Assembly (NCBI GenBank): GCA_009788135.1
Contig: WQSA01000012.1
Location: forward strand, 1-22,256
Direction: 5' to 3'
Length of the DNA: 22,256 nucleotides
Source of the DNA: Candidatus Fibrimonadales bacterium
GTDB lineage: Bacteria; Fibrobacterota; Fibrobacteria; Fibrobacterales; Fibrobacteraceae
Shown here: positions 1 to 7,363 of the stretch, one piece after another
Numbering within the stretch: position 1 is the stretch's first letter
Layout: each line of letters opens with the position of its first letter
Notes under the pieces: model-generated
The model's input: only the letters and a program-made list of their open reading frames with translations
What the model was told of the DNA's origin: nothing
The model's database searches: none
Program-made: the position numbers and the translations under genes

Positions 1-122
1 TGCAAGGCTCCCATAGTCGGAACCAAACCGATGCTTTTCCCTTCCGCAAGCATTTTTTTTGAAAATTTTTGCAAAGAAACAGGCTTGCGAATTATTTTGA
101 TTTTTTCTGGATTTTCTCGCAC
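1..122 (-). CDS. panC: Pantothenate synthetase, N-terminal fragment cut by window edge
   Basis: PanC condenses pantoate and beta-alanine using ATP in cytoplasmic pantothenate (vitamin B5/CoA) synthesis. About 40 residues are visible. They contain KIIRKPVSL followed by GKSIGLVPTMGAL, the hallmark N-terminal strand and the PTMGAL(H) ATP-binding segment of the family. I chose the GTG start at 122-120 because GGAG lies 5 nt upstream (131-128) and because it puts the KII strand in its usual position near the N terminus. The gene overlaps the end of the upstream membrane-protein gene by 31 nt, so it is probably the third gene of an aroD - membrane protein - panC transcript. The family assignment rests on a short but very characteristic motif; the rest lies outside the window. 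Confidence 0.85.
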   Translation of the reverse strand, partial: MRENPEKIKIIRKPVSLQKFSKKMLAEGKSIGLVPTMGAL

Positions 123-928
123 GTGTTCTCCAATGGACAGAATGAGAGCAATGCAGCGGTGAAAAACGGCATCCAGAAGATATAGCAAACATATATGATT
201 ATTGAACTCGTCAAATTTGTGGCGCAGAACAAAGGCAATCCCATAAAATGGAAAGCGCAATCCGTAGCGACTAACAGAATAATGGTCAGAAAACTAACAG
301 GAATCACTTTGCGAACTCCATCTGCAATGGCGCCTTCCAAAGTTTTAATATGCTTTTCGTCTGCGCGAAGCTGAGCCTTTATGCAAAAAACCAAATGAAC
401 GGTATCTGCGCAGAAAACGGAAACCAGCCCAAACCATGCCAAATTTGAAGCCCCCAGAAATAAAATCCATGCAGAGCCGGAATAAAGCAAAAGAGCAAGC
501 GGCAATATGGCTTTTACAACAAGGCTGCGTATAAAAAAGAAAAGAGTTACCACAATTATAAAAAAGCCTGCTAAAAGAACTTGCGTTGCATGCTTGAATT
601 CCCAAACCCCCAAGAGAAGCAGCCCGTTGAAAATCAGAAAGAAAAACCAAAGCAAGGCCCCTTTGAAACCGAAAAAAATGCACCTGAAAATAAACAATGT
701 CGCAATCGCACAAAGAACAATCTGATTTTCTTTAAAATCAAATTGCTTATAATTTTCCGCAAGGCTCTTCACATGCTCGGAAAGAATCACCATCGAAGCC
801 AAAACGCCTTCTATATTGAATAGAGCCACTACGCAAAGCAGCAGAGCAATCAGAACTTCTATAAGCCTGAAACGTATAGAATATTCTGCAATTCTCTGTA
901 AAAACGAAACCTTTTCTCTTAAATCCAT
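92..928 (-). CDS. Small RND/MMPL-like multi-pass inner-membrane protein
   Basis: The protein has 278 residues, almost all hydrophobic, with about seven or eight predicted membrane segments (roughly residues 22-38, 70-85, 90-107, 117-133, 137-159, 163-183, 206-223 and 240-263). From residue 134 on, the pattern resembles the transmembrane core of RND/MMPL (sterol-sensing-domain-like) exporters: RSL...LPL, then a helix with FCADTVHL, a cytoplasmic helix, EGAIADGVRKVIPVSFLT, and a final helix ending in a proline-bearing segment. True RND exporters have a large periplasmic domain after the first helix; here only about 30 residues are present, so it looks like a stripped-down half-transporter. It follows aroD by 13 nt and overlaps panC. 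No convincing ribosome-binding site precedes its ATG, which suggests coupling to aroD translation. The substrate is unknown, and the family call is by pattern only. Confidence 0.7.
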   Translation of the reverse strand: MDLREKVSFLQRIAEYSIRFRLIEVLIALLLCVVALFNIEGVLASMVILSEHVKSLAENYKQFDFKENQIVLCAIATLFIFRCIFFGFKGALLWFFFLIFNGLLLLGVWEFKHATQVLLAGFFIIVVTLFFFIRSLVVKAILPLALLLYSGSAWILFLGASNLAWFGLVSVFCADTVHLVFCIKAQLRADEKHIKTLEGAIADGVRKVIPVSFLTIILLVATDCAFHFMGLPLFCATNLTSSIIIYVCYIFWMPFFTAALLSFCPLENTCEKIQKKSK

Positions 929-941
929 GAGAAGGGTAAAT

Positions 942-1604
942 CTAGAAAATTATATCTTCCACGTTTAACTGCCCCGGAGCCAGGGCTTCGCCTATAGAAA
1001 CGTATGTTAAATTCGCGCCTTCTTTCAGAGAGCGAATGCGGCTTTCCTTGCCGTGCTCCCCCATAGCAAAAGCTGCGAACAGTTCGAACTTGTTCCCGTA
1101 TTTTTTTGCAAAATCGTATAGGGGAAAAACCTCGTCTTTTGAATGCGCCATTGCAGCGACCTTGCAGCCGCAAGCCCCTGATTTCAGGCATTCTTCGGCA
1201 AATTCGCTCAGTTCCTGCTCGCTTGGTATTCTATCAAATAAATGCCACGAACGTATTATTTTTTTTTTCAGCGATAGCTCAATTCCTCTTTCCAAATCTA
1301 TCCAATCCAAACCATCCAAATTTTTTTTAAATAGTTCGACCCGCTCGGCTTCTCTCTCGTTTTCCCATTTTCCGCCGTCTTTTTCCAAGCGAATTGTGCC
1401 AAGGCGGAGAGCTTTTGGGTTAAGCTCAAAAACTTTTTGCGAAAGGCTGCCCCACTCCTCAATGTCTTTGAATAAATCGTAGCGAATTTCCAAAATTCCG
1501 CATTTTTCTGCACTGCTCACAGGAGCGTTTTGCAAAACACTTGGGCTTATTAAGCCCGCTATGAAATATACTATATTCCTATTTGTGGCAAATCCTTTAA
1601 GCAT
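942..1604 (-). CDS. aroD: 3-Dehydroquinate dehydratase, type I
   Basis: Catalyses 3-dehydroquinate to 3-dehydroshikimate, the third shikimate-pathway step, through a Schiff-base lysine. The 220 residues fit the type I family. Visible motifs, with the E. coli AroD equivalents I infer from spacing, are E39-x-R41 (E46/R48), TIR at 70-72 (R82), DLE at 103-105, His121 (H143), Lys148 (K170, Schiff base), SR at 188-189 (R213) and APGQ with Gln212 (Q236). All catalytic residues are present. The ATG at 1604 is favoured because the first beta strand (IVYFIAGLIS, residues 11-20) would be lost from the next plausible start, GTG at 1520. This start makes the 5' end overlap the divergent TPR gene by 20 nt. 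The ribosome-binding site is weak (GCGAG). It heads the minus-strand group leading to panC. Confidence 0.92.
   Translation of the reverse strand: MLKGFATNRNIVYFIAGLISPSVLQNAPVSSAEKCGILEIRYDLFKDIEEWGSLSQKVFELNPKALRLGTIRLEKDGGKWENEREAERVELFKKNLDGLDWIDLERGIELSLKKKIIRSWHLFDRIPSEQELSEFAEECLKSGACGCKVAAMAHSKDEVFPLYDFAKKYGNKFELFAAFAMGEHGKESRIRSLKEGANLTYVSIGEALAPGQLNVEDIIF
1543..1557. promoter_or_regulatory. Perfect 15-bp palindrome upstream of the TPR gene promoter
   Basis: GGGCTTA (1543-1549), a single T, then TAAGCCC (1551-1557) form a perfect inverted repeat. It lies inside the aroD coding region and about where the -35 element of the TPR-gene promoter would fall, its centre being 22 bp before the TATATT hexamer at 1572-1577. 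Position and symmetry suit a repressor operator, but no regulator is identified and chance is possible. Confidence 0.35.
1567..1577 (+). promoter_or_regulatory. Predicted promoter -10 box for TPR gene
   Basis: TATACTATATT matches the box found upstream of six other genes in this window. It ends 7 nt before the GTG at 1585, so the predicted transcription start coincides with the start codon. This is the main reason for rejecting the upstream ATG at 1561, which would lie before the box. Confidence 0.55.
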
Positions 1605-2922
1605 ATTTTTCTCGCGGCTTGCACCGGAAGATAAACAATTTGTAAAGAAGATAGGAATTTCTTTGATTGTTTTGCTTATTATAAGTGCCGGTGCATGGTA
1701 TGCTTTTGCTTACCTTGAAAAAGAACACATAGATCCTACGGGACTTATTGAGAAAATTGTGCCTAACGAAGAAGCCAAAGATGACCCCGATACAATTGCA
1801 ATGAATTTTGATTTGCCGGCAGCGCCCGAGGTTCCGGAACATGAGGAATATCAGGTAGAAGAAACTCTGGAAGAAATCGTTGCGCCTACGCCTAGTGTAT
1901 CTTTAGGAGACGATTTTGATGTACAAGCGCACTTGCAGTTGATGAGGCAAAACGTGAGCAAATACAATTATACGCTGGCATACAAGCATGGAGCCAGGAT
2001 TGTAAGCTCTCTTTTAGCAGATCCAAAGCTTACCGCAGAATGGGGAAGTATTTTGCTGGAAGCTGGCAGGTATGGGGAAGCGATTTCCGCTTTGCAAAGA
2101 ATAGTTTCGCAAGATACGGTTAAGACCGATGTTGCAATAAACATGGCGCTTTCCATGTTTCGCTCTGGCAATGCCGATGGCGCAATAGAATTTTTGGATG
2201 AAAAAATGCAAAGCAACAATGACTTGGATTTGCTTGCTACAAAAGCTTCCATAATCGGAGAGCATCCAGATGCAAAAAGGCGGCCTGCCGCAGAACAGCA
2301 TTTTTTGAAGTGCGTGAAAAGCAAAGATGCTTCGCCAATAGCAAATTATGGATATGGCAGATATTTGATGTCTAAGGGGGACTATGGAAATTCCAAAATT
2401 TATTTGGAGCGCGCTTTGAAAGTTAAGCCGCGTGAGCCTCGCTACATAGCGAGACTTGGCATGGCGGAGTTTTATCTTAAGCAAGATGCAAAGGCGGAGG
2501 CTCTTTACAAACAGGCTCTTGAAATAAACCCTTACGATTACAACACATGGTTCAATTTGGGCGAGCTTTATTTGAGTTTGGCAAACGAGACCAGTTCAGC
2601 GGGAGTTTTTCGGCAAAAAATGCACAAGGCTTTGGAGTCTTACTTAAAAACAATAGATCAGGATTCTTTGCATATTAGAGCTAATTATCGCATTGGACTT
2701 GTATTGAACTGGAATGGCCAGCACAAGGAGGCTATTAAACATCTGGGCATAGCTTTGGAAAAAATGCCGCAGGAAATTCCTATAATGCAGCAGTTGAGTT
2801 CTGCATACATGAAGCTTGGAGACACAGCGAAGTCGGTTGATTATTTAGATGCGATTTTGAAAATAGATCCGTTTAATAAGATAGCGGCAACAGAAATGAA
2901 CAGAGTCAGGGAGCAGCGATGA
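1585..2922 (+). CDS. Membrane-anchored tetratricopeptide-repeat protein
   Basis: About 445 residues. A short cytoplasmic N terminus is followed by one transmembrane helix (about residues 23-43, IGISLIVLLI...), an acidic, proline- and glutamate-rich linker to about residue 110, and then about eight TPR-type helical repeats to the C terminus. Typical TPR signatures include SKIYLERALKVKPREPRYIARLG (in part), EALYKQALEINP and AIKHLGIALEKMP. It is probably a periplasm-facing scaffold; its partner is unknown. The GTG at 1585 is chosen over the ATG at 1561 because the promoter-like box lies between them and ends 7 nt before the GTG, mirroring the GAF gene at 4168. The stop overlaps the HU start (ATGA), so the two genes are translationally coupled. 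Confidence 0.85.
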   Translation: MANPLSIFFSRLAPEDKQFVKKIGISLIVLLIISAGAWYAFAYLEKEHIDPTGLIEKIVPNEEAKDDPDTIAMNFDLPAAPEVPEHEEYQVEETLEEIVAPTPSVSLGDDFDVQAHLQLMRQNVSKYNYTLAYKHGARIVSSLLADPKLTAEWGSILLEAGRYGEAISALQRIVSQDTVKTDVAINMALSMFRSGNADGAIEFLDEKMQSNNDLDLLATKASIIGEHPDAKRRPAAEQHFLKCVKSKDASPIANYGYGRYLMSKGDYGNSKIYLERALKVKPREPRYIARLGMAEFYLKQDAKAEALYKQALEINPYDYNTWFNLGELYLSLANETSSAGVFRQKMHKALESYLKTIDQDSLHIRANYRIGLVLNWNGQHKEAIKHLGIALEKMPQEIPIMQQLSSAYMKLGDTAKSVDYLDAILKIDPFNKIAATEMNRVREQR

Positions 2923-3200
2923 ATACTACAAAAAGAGATTTGGTTAACGAAATTTCGTCCAGAACGGGTTTGCCGCAGATAGAGACGAAGAAGATAGTGG
3001 AATGTTTTTTGGATTCTGTTGCGCGTTCTTTAATCGACGGCAACAACATTGAGCTTCGCGGCTTTGGCCGTTTCAAAATTCGCAGCAGAAACGGCTACAA
3101 GGCTCGCAATCCTCGCACTGGGGAATCAATAGAAGTAGAAGCTGGGAAAAAGCCGGTATTTGAACCCAGCAGAGAATTGAGAAAAGTGTTAAACGATTAA
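2919..3200 (+). CDS. HU/IHF-family nucleoid DNA-binding protein
   Basis: A 93-residue protein of the normal length for HU/IHF subunits. It has the N-terminal helical dimerisation region (KRDLVNEISSRTGLP), the RGFGRFKIRSR beta turn, and the DNA-minor-groove arm with the diagnostic ARNPRTGE (residues about 62-69), followed by a basic end, FEPSRELRKVL. RGFG and the arm sequence are somewhat IHF-like, but HU and IHF cannot be separated here. The start is set by AGGGAG at 2908-2913, 5 nt before the ATG, and by the 4-nt overlap with the TPR gene. Its end overlaps the convergent trxB by 12 nt. Pairing a nucleoid protein with a membrane TPR protein is unusual; the functional link is unknown. Confidence 0.95.
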   Translation: MNTTKRDLVNEISSRTGLPQIETKKIVECFLDSVARSLIDGNNIELRGFGRFKIRSRNGYKARNPRTGESIEVEAGKKPVFEPSRELRKVLND

Positions 3201-4127
3201 ATACTCATCGCATTCCAAAGCGGCCAAGCATCCGGAGCCTGCCGCTATTATAGCCTGCCTGTGGCGCGGGCTTTGAACATCGCCTGCTGCAAAAACCCCT
3301 TCAACGCTTGTCTTTGTGCTGCCCGCTTGCGTTATTATAAATCCCTGATCGTCAAGCTGCAACTGGCCGCCTAAAAATTGCGTATTTGGATTGTGCCCAA
3401 TCGCATAGAATAAACCGGAAATTCCAAGCTCGCTTCTCTCGTTTGTCAAAGTGTTTTGCAAAGTTGCGGATTCCAAGAATTTGCTCCCCTTCAATTCCAC
3501 AGGAATGCTGTTCCACATAACTCTTATCTTTGGATTGTTTTTTATTCTTTCCTGTAAAATCTGGCTCGCTCTGAATTTGTCTCTGCGGTGAATTATCACA
3601 ACTTCTTGCGCAAATTTGGAAAGATGCTCTGCCTCTTCCATAGCGGTGTCTCCGCCGCCCACAACGGCCAAGACTTTATTCCTGAAAATAGGCAATGCGC
3701 CATCGCACACTGCGCATGCGGAAATGCCTTTTTGCCAATATTCTTTGCCTCCGGGAATATCCAATTTTTTCGCTGTAGCGCCTGTTGCAACAATAACGCT
3801 TTTAGCCTCGAATTTTTCGCCGCTATCCAGCGTCAATTCAAACGGGCGTTTTGAAAAATCAACCGAGCAAACAGTTTCCGTAATTATGCGAACAGAATTT
3901 TTCAGCGATTGCTCCCGCATTTGCTCCATAAGCTTATTCCCGGTTATTCCATTCTCAAACCCAGGATAATTCTCTATTTCGCTTGTGGTGGTGAGCTGGC
4001 CGCCGGCGGCAATGCCTCCTGCCATAAATCCCTCGAACATAAGCGGTTTTCTCTCCGCCCTGCCCAAATAAATCGCCGCAGTATGCCCTGCTGGCCCCGA
4101 ACCGATAATTACAACATCTTCTTGCAT
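3189..4127 (-). CDS. trxB: Thioredoxin reductase (NADPH, FAD flavoprotein)
   Basis: Reduces thioredoxin with NADPH in the cytoplasm. At 312 residues it is the normal length for low-molecular-weight TrxB. Features in order: FAD-binding GSGPAG (9-14), GGQLTTTSEIENYPGF (42-57), the redox-active pair C138-A-V-C141-D (the E. coli version is CATC), the NADPH-binding GGGDTAMEEA (157-166) with the downstream HRRD (180-183) that selects NADPH, and the C-terminal FAD motif GVFAAGDV. Every key residue is present. The ATG lies 8 nt after a TTTTCTATATT box with no Shine-Dalgarno sequence, so a leaderless message is predicted. It is divergent from the GAF/symporter pair and convergent with HU, with a 12-nt 3' overlap. 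Confidence 0.96.
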   Translation of the reverse strand: MQEDVVIIGSGPAGHTAAIYLGRAERKPLMFEGFMAGGIAAGGQLTTTSEIENYPGFENGITGNKLMEQMREQSLKNSVRIITETVCSVDFSKRPFELTLDSGEKFEAKSVIVATGATAKKLDIPGGKEYWQKGISACAVCDGALPIFRNKVLAVVGGGDTAMEEAEHLSKFAQEVVIIHRRDKFRASQILQERIKNNPKIRVMWNSIPVELKGSKFLESATLQNTLTNERSELGISGLFYAIGHNPNTQFLGGQLQLDDQGFIITQAGSTKTSVEGVFAAGDVQSPRHRQAIIAAGSGCLAALECDEYLIV

Positions 4128-4135
4128 TGCCGCAT

Positions 4136-4146
4136 AATATAGAAAA
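4136..4146 (-). promoter_or_regulatory. Predicted promoter -10 box for trxB
   Basis: Read on the minus strand this is TTTTCTATATT. It ends 8 nt before the trxB ATG and there is no ribosome-binding site in between. It is one arm of a perfect 11-bp inverted repeat whose other arm is the promoter box of the divergent GAF gene (4-nt spacer TAAG). Confidence 0.6.
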
Positions 4147-4150
4147 TAAG

Positions 4151-4161
4151 TTTTCTATATT
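4151..4161 (+). promoter_or_regulatory. Predicted promoter -10 box for GAF-domain gene
   Basis: TTTTCTATATT ends 6 nt before the GTG at 4168. Together with 4136-4146 it makes two identical back-to-back boxes on opposite strands. The -35 region of each promoter therefore falls in or next to the start of the other gene. Confidence 0.6.
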
Positions 4162-4167
4162 CACTTT

Positions 4168-5847
4168 GTGTCCATATCCATACCAGCTTTTCTTTTTTGC
4201 CTTGGCTTTGCTGTTTTTCTAGGTTGCCTATTTGCATGGGTTTATAACTACAGAAATCTGCACAGAGAACCTACTGGCAATCCCCAAAGAATAACTGATA
4301 CTCTAGGCGTTCCCGTTGATTTTATAAACGATTTCGGGCAAGAAGGGACTGCCATAAAAAGGATGGAACAGGAAAAAACTTGCTATGAAACGGGACTTAT
4401 AAATAAAGAAATCTTTATAAAAAAACTGCTTGCGAATTTTCGCATACATCTGGAAAAAGGAAAAAGGGAAATCCTTTCCGTTTGCTATTGGGATTTCAAA
4501 GGCGAAGGCTTTACCCTGGAATACAGCGATGGCAGCTGCCATGCTAGCTACGGTCTGTTTGTGCCGTTAGACGGCAATAGATATTTCTCAAAAAAAACAT
4601 TCAGTTGCGATGGAACGGATGAGATTCCCGCAGACATTTATTATACAGAAGAACTGGCAGCAAAATCAATGATTGGCGCATCGGTTTCTGGCAACGGAAA
4701 AAGATACGGCTACATAACCATAGACAGCGCAGATTCATACGCTTTTGATGAAAAAATAAGAGAAGAATTGCTGGAACTTGCAACCTTGGCGGAAGAAGCT
4801 CTTAGAACCCTGGACAATAATCATAAACTGGATAAGCAAAATAGCCTGTTCAGCGGAATGCTTAAAGACATAGAAGATTTATTTCATTCCTCTTCAAAAG
4901 GAAATCTGCTATCCAATTTATCCCAGCTTTTGCAGGATAATTTCAGGTTCAACAGATTGGCTATTATCATTCCGCATGAAGAGGAAGAGGATAGATGGCA
5001 GATTGCAGAAGTAATTGGCGAGCAGAAAGAAAAGCTCAAGGGGGAGTCTTTTAGCGTTCATTTGAAATGTTTGCTTTATGAGCTTTTGGTAGGGAAGGTT
5101 TCGGTAATCAATGAAAAAAATATCTCAACGGATCCGTACCAGCGCAGATTTTTTGAAAATGAACCGGAGAATCTGGAACTCCGCTCGCTCTTTGCCGTAA
5201 GGCCTCCTGCGCAATACAATTCATATCCTTTGATAGTCGTGCTTGAAAGCAAAAATGAAAAAGCCGTTTCCATGACGGATCAAATTATGCTGACAAGCAT
5301 AACAGCCAGCGCTGCGTTGAAACTCTCCGATATTCAAGGCAAAGACAATTCCAAACATGAAAAGGAAAATGCTCTGGCGGCAGTGGATGCAAACGGCTTT
5401 GGCGAAATTATGAGCCACTATGAAAAAGAAATAAGCAATTTGAAAAAAAGTACCGATGGTCTTGGAATTATATTTTTAAAATGCATTCCTGCAGACAAAA
5501 GCAACAAAGCGGCAGTTTATGAAAAATTTTTGTCAATAATGAAAGGCTTCAAAAAACAATGGAATGTACAGCATTTGGCTATGCTTGGGCATGGAGAATT
5601 TGTATTGTCCATGAAAGGCGAAATGAAGGAACAGGGACCGGTCTTTGAATTGTTCTCAAGTCAAATTATAAATCTTACAAAAGGCATGCTGGACAACGAA
5701 GAATTTCTATCCATAAAAAGCCATCCAATATGGTTGACAAAAGATAAATTGAAGGAATTTGAGGAAAACATTGGGCAAAGCGGAAAAACTTTGTTTCTCG
5801 TTAGCCTTGCTACAAAGTTTCAGCAAATGGCTGAGGAGAGCGAATAA
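4168..5847 (+). CDS. Membrane-anchored GAF-GAF protein with degenerate GGDEF-like domain
   Basis: 559 residues. One N-terminal membrane helix (4-26) is followed by a cytoplasmic region. A GAF-like domain spans about 72-213 (GYITIDSADSYAFDEK then a long helix is typical of a GAF end), and a second spans about 228-390. The C-terminal domain, about 400-556, has the layout of a diguanylate cyclase: an initial helix, a strand GLGIIFLKCI where GGDEF proteins carry the metal-binding strand, and LGHGEFVLSM (473-482) in place of the (R)YGGDEF hairpin. The signature is GHGEF and the usual metal-binding aspartates are not evident, so it is probably catalytically inactive and acts as a sensor or binding protein. 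The start is GTG 6 nt after the promoter box, without a ribosome-binding site. It is coupled to the following symporter gene (TAATG). Domain calls are by pattern only. Confidence 0.75.
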   Translation: MSISIPAFLFCLGFAVFLGCLFAWVYNYRNLHREPTGNPQRITDTLGVPVDFINDFGQEGTAIKRMEQEKTCYETGLINKEIFIKKLLANFRIHLEKGKREILSVCYWDFKGEGFTLEYSDGSCHASYGLFVPLDGNRYFSKKTFSCDGTDEIPADIYYTEELAAKSMIGASVSGNGKRYGYITIDSADSYAFDEKIREELLELATLAEEALRTLDNNHKLDKQNSLFSGMLKDIEDLFHSSSKGNLLSNLSQLLQDNFRFNRLAIIIPHEEEEDRWQIAEVIGEQKEKLKGESFSVHLKCLLYELLVGKVSVINEKNISTDPYQRRFFENEPENLELRSLFAVRPPAQYNSYPLIVVLESKNEKAVSMTDQIMLTSITASAALKLSDIQGKDNSKHEKENALAAVDANGFGEIMSHYEKEISNLKKSTDGLGIIFLKCIPADKSNKAAVYEKFLSIMKGFKKQWNVQHLAMLGHGEFVLSMKGEMKEQGPVFELFSSQIINLTKGMLDNEEFLSIKSHPIWLTKDKLKEFEENIGQSGKTLFLVSLATKFQQMAEESE

Positions 5848-7325
5848 TGTTTGGCGTTATAGATTGGATTGTGCTTGCTGCCTATTTGGGGCTTTCGATT
5901 TTCATTGGTTTGTGGGCTGCCAGAAACAATCGCTCATTTAAGGATTATATGCTGGGCGGCGGTTCAATGCCGTGGATTCCGATTGGCATAAGCTTGATTG
6001 CAACTTCGGTTAGCACAACTACTTTTTTAGGCGTTCCGGCTGATGTTTTTGATGCGGACATGACTTTGATAATGACAAATATCGGAAGTTTTTTGAGCAT
6101 TCTGGTTATCGGTTGGCTGTTCATTCCGCGTCTCAGAAAGAGCGGGATACAGAGCGCCTACGAGCTTTTGGAAAAGAGTTTTTCACGTGCTGTTCGCAGG
6201 ATTGCCGCTGTGTTTTATGCTATGCACCTTGTGCTAAGAACTGGTATTTTGCTGTTCGCTCCGTCTTTGGTTCTCGCTCCTATTTTGCAGATTCCGGTGT
6301 GGGCCGCAATTCTCATTTCTTCCGTTGTGGCTATATTATATACCTGGTATGGAGGTTTCAAAGCAGTTGTTTGGACAGACGTGATGCAGTTCGGAGTTTT
6401 CTTTGGCGGTGGTATTGTCGCTTTGTTTATTTTGGTGAATGGAATAGGCGGTTTTGGAGAATTGGTTTCAATTGCGCGCGAGACTGGAAAAAGCAATTGG
6501 TTCAATCTTTCCATGGATCCGTCAAATGCGAGGACTTTGCTTTCCGTTGGAATTGTGTATGCGGTTTTGGAAATTGCAATCAGAGGTTGCGATCAACAGT
6601 TTGTGCAAAGGTATTTGAGCTGCAAAGATGTTAAGGCGGCCAATAGGTCAAGCATTTTGTCCATGGTTTTGGGGGTGGTCTGTTCGCTTTTGTTTTACTG
6701 GACCGGAGCAGCGCTGTTCATCTATTATAGGGTGAAAAATGCGAGCCCTCTGCCTGAGAATCTTGGCGTTAACGATGTGTTTCCGTATTTTATTGTAAAC
6801 GGTTTGCCCGCAGGATTGACGGGGCTTCTGGTAGCGGCTATTTATGCAGCGGCAATGAGCAGCATTTCAAGCGCAGTGCATGCGCTCAGCAACACTACGG
6901 AAAAGGATATTTTGTGCAAGCCTGCTGGTCAGGAATCCATGTTCAGGGCAAAATTGTGGATTGTGTTTTGGGGAATTTGCGGTACTGGCGCGGCGTTTGT
7001 GGCGGCGTCTCAGGCTGGTTCTCTTTTGAAGAATGCGCTGTTTTTCACAGGTCTTTTCACAGGCCCTTTGCTTGCGCTGTTTTTGCTTTCGTTCTTTGCA
7101 TCTTATCTGCGTTCGTTCTCGGTTTTGACAGGCGTTGCGTGCGGAATGCTCAGTTTGCTCCTGTTTAACGGAATTCCTTTTGTGCCAAGCTACGTGCCTC
7201 CGCTGGAAGGTGTGTTTTCCTGGCCCTGGAATCCGTTGATTTCCTGCACGGTTTCCGTGTGGATTGCATTATGCGTGGATTTTGTGATTCCGAGGAAAAG
7301 GGTGGACCTTGTGGTGAAGGGTTGA
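5847..7325 (+). CDS. Sodium:solute symporter family (SSS/SLC5) transporter
   Basis: 492 residues with about 13 hydrophobic segments, as expected for SSS/SLC5 transporters, which carry sugars, vitamins, amino acids or organic acids with Na+. Diagnostic segments are the N-terminal DWIVLAAYLGLSIFIGLWAA, the loop FKDYMLGGGSMPW (32-43), the helix IGISLIATSVSTTTFLGVPA (47-66) with the Ser/Thr-rich region typical of Na+ sites, YTWYGGFKAVVWTDVMQF in the middle, and DQQFVQRYLSCKD, which matches the family's (D)QQ.VQRY.s.kd motif. The substrate cannot be assigned. Its ATG overlaps the stop of the GAF gene by 1 nt (TAATG), with GAGGAGAG at 5833-5840 as ribosome-binding site. The GAF protein may therefore sense or control this transporter; that is inference. 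Confidence 0.93.
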   Translation: MFGVIDWIVLAAYLGLSIFIGLWAARNNRSFKDYMLGGGSMPWIPIGISLIATSVSTTTFLGVPADVFDADMTLIMTNIGSFLSILVIGWLFIPRLRKSGIQSAYELLEKSFSRAVRRIAAVFYAMHLVLRTGILLFAPSLVLAPILQIPVWAAILISSVVAILYTWYGGFKAVVWTDVMQFGVFFGGGIVALFILVNGIGGFGELVSIARETGKSNWFNLSMDPSNARTLLSVGIVYAVLEIAIRGCDQQFVQRYLSCKDVKAANRSSILSMVLGVVCSLLFYWTGAALFIYYRVKNASPLPENLGVNDVFPYFIVNGLPAGLTGLLVAAIYAAAMSSISSAVHALSNTTEKDILCKPAGQESMFRAKLWIVFWGICGTGAAFVAASQAGSLLKNALFFTGLFTGPLLALFLLSFFASYLRSFSVLTGVACGMLSLLLFNGIPFVPSYVPPLEGVFSWPWNPLISCTVSVWIALCVDFVIPRKRVDLVVKG

Positions 7326-7326
7326 A

Positions 7327-7357
7327 ATTACTATATTGCCCTAATCAACTAGGGAGA
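7327..7357 (+). promoter_or_regulatory. Promoter box and Shine-Dalgarno for the first lipoprotein gene
   Basis: ATTACTATATT (7327-7337) is followed after a 26-nt leader by the ATG at 7364. AGGGAGA at 7351-7357 lies 6 nt before the ATG and is a strong Shine-Dalgarno sequence. This contrasts with the genes whose start codon is only 6-9 nt from the box. It also places the true start at 7364, not at an upstream in-frame codon inside the symporter gene. Confidence 0.6.
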
Positions 7358-7363
7358 AAAACC

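Noticed and set aside
1036..1482. 148-codon open frame antisense to aroD
   Set aside because: aroD has intact catalytic motifs; the antisense frame is Ser/Phe-rich shadow sequence without domain or ribosome-binding site.
1561..1584. ATG at 1561 as start of the TPR protein
   Set aside because: It lies upstream of the promoter-like box at 1567-1577, so it would not be in the transcript made from that box; the GTG at 1585 fits the spacing seen for other genes.
6113..6634. 173-codon open frame inside the symporter gene
   Set aside because: Same strand, shifted frame, Cys/Trp/Arg-rich composition with no recognisable pattern, while the overlapping frame is a clear SSS transporter.
7259..7363. 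Upstream start for the first lipoprotein within the symporter gene
   Set aside because: The ATG at 7364 has a strong Shine-Dalgarno sequence and gives a textbook lipoprotein signal; the extension would bury it.
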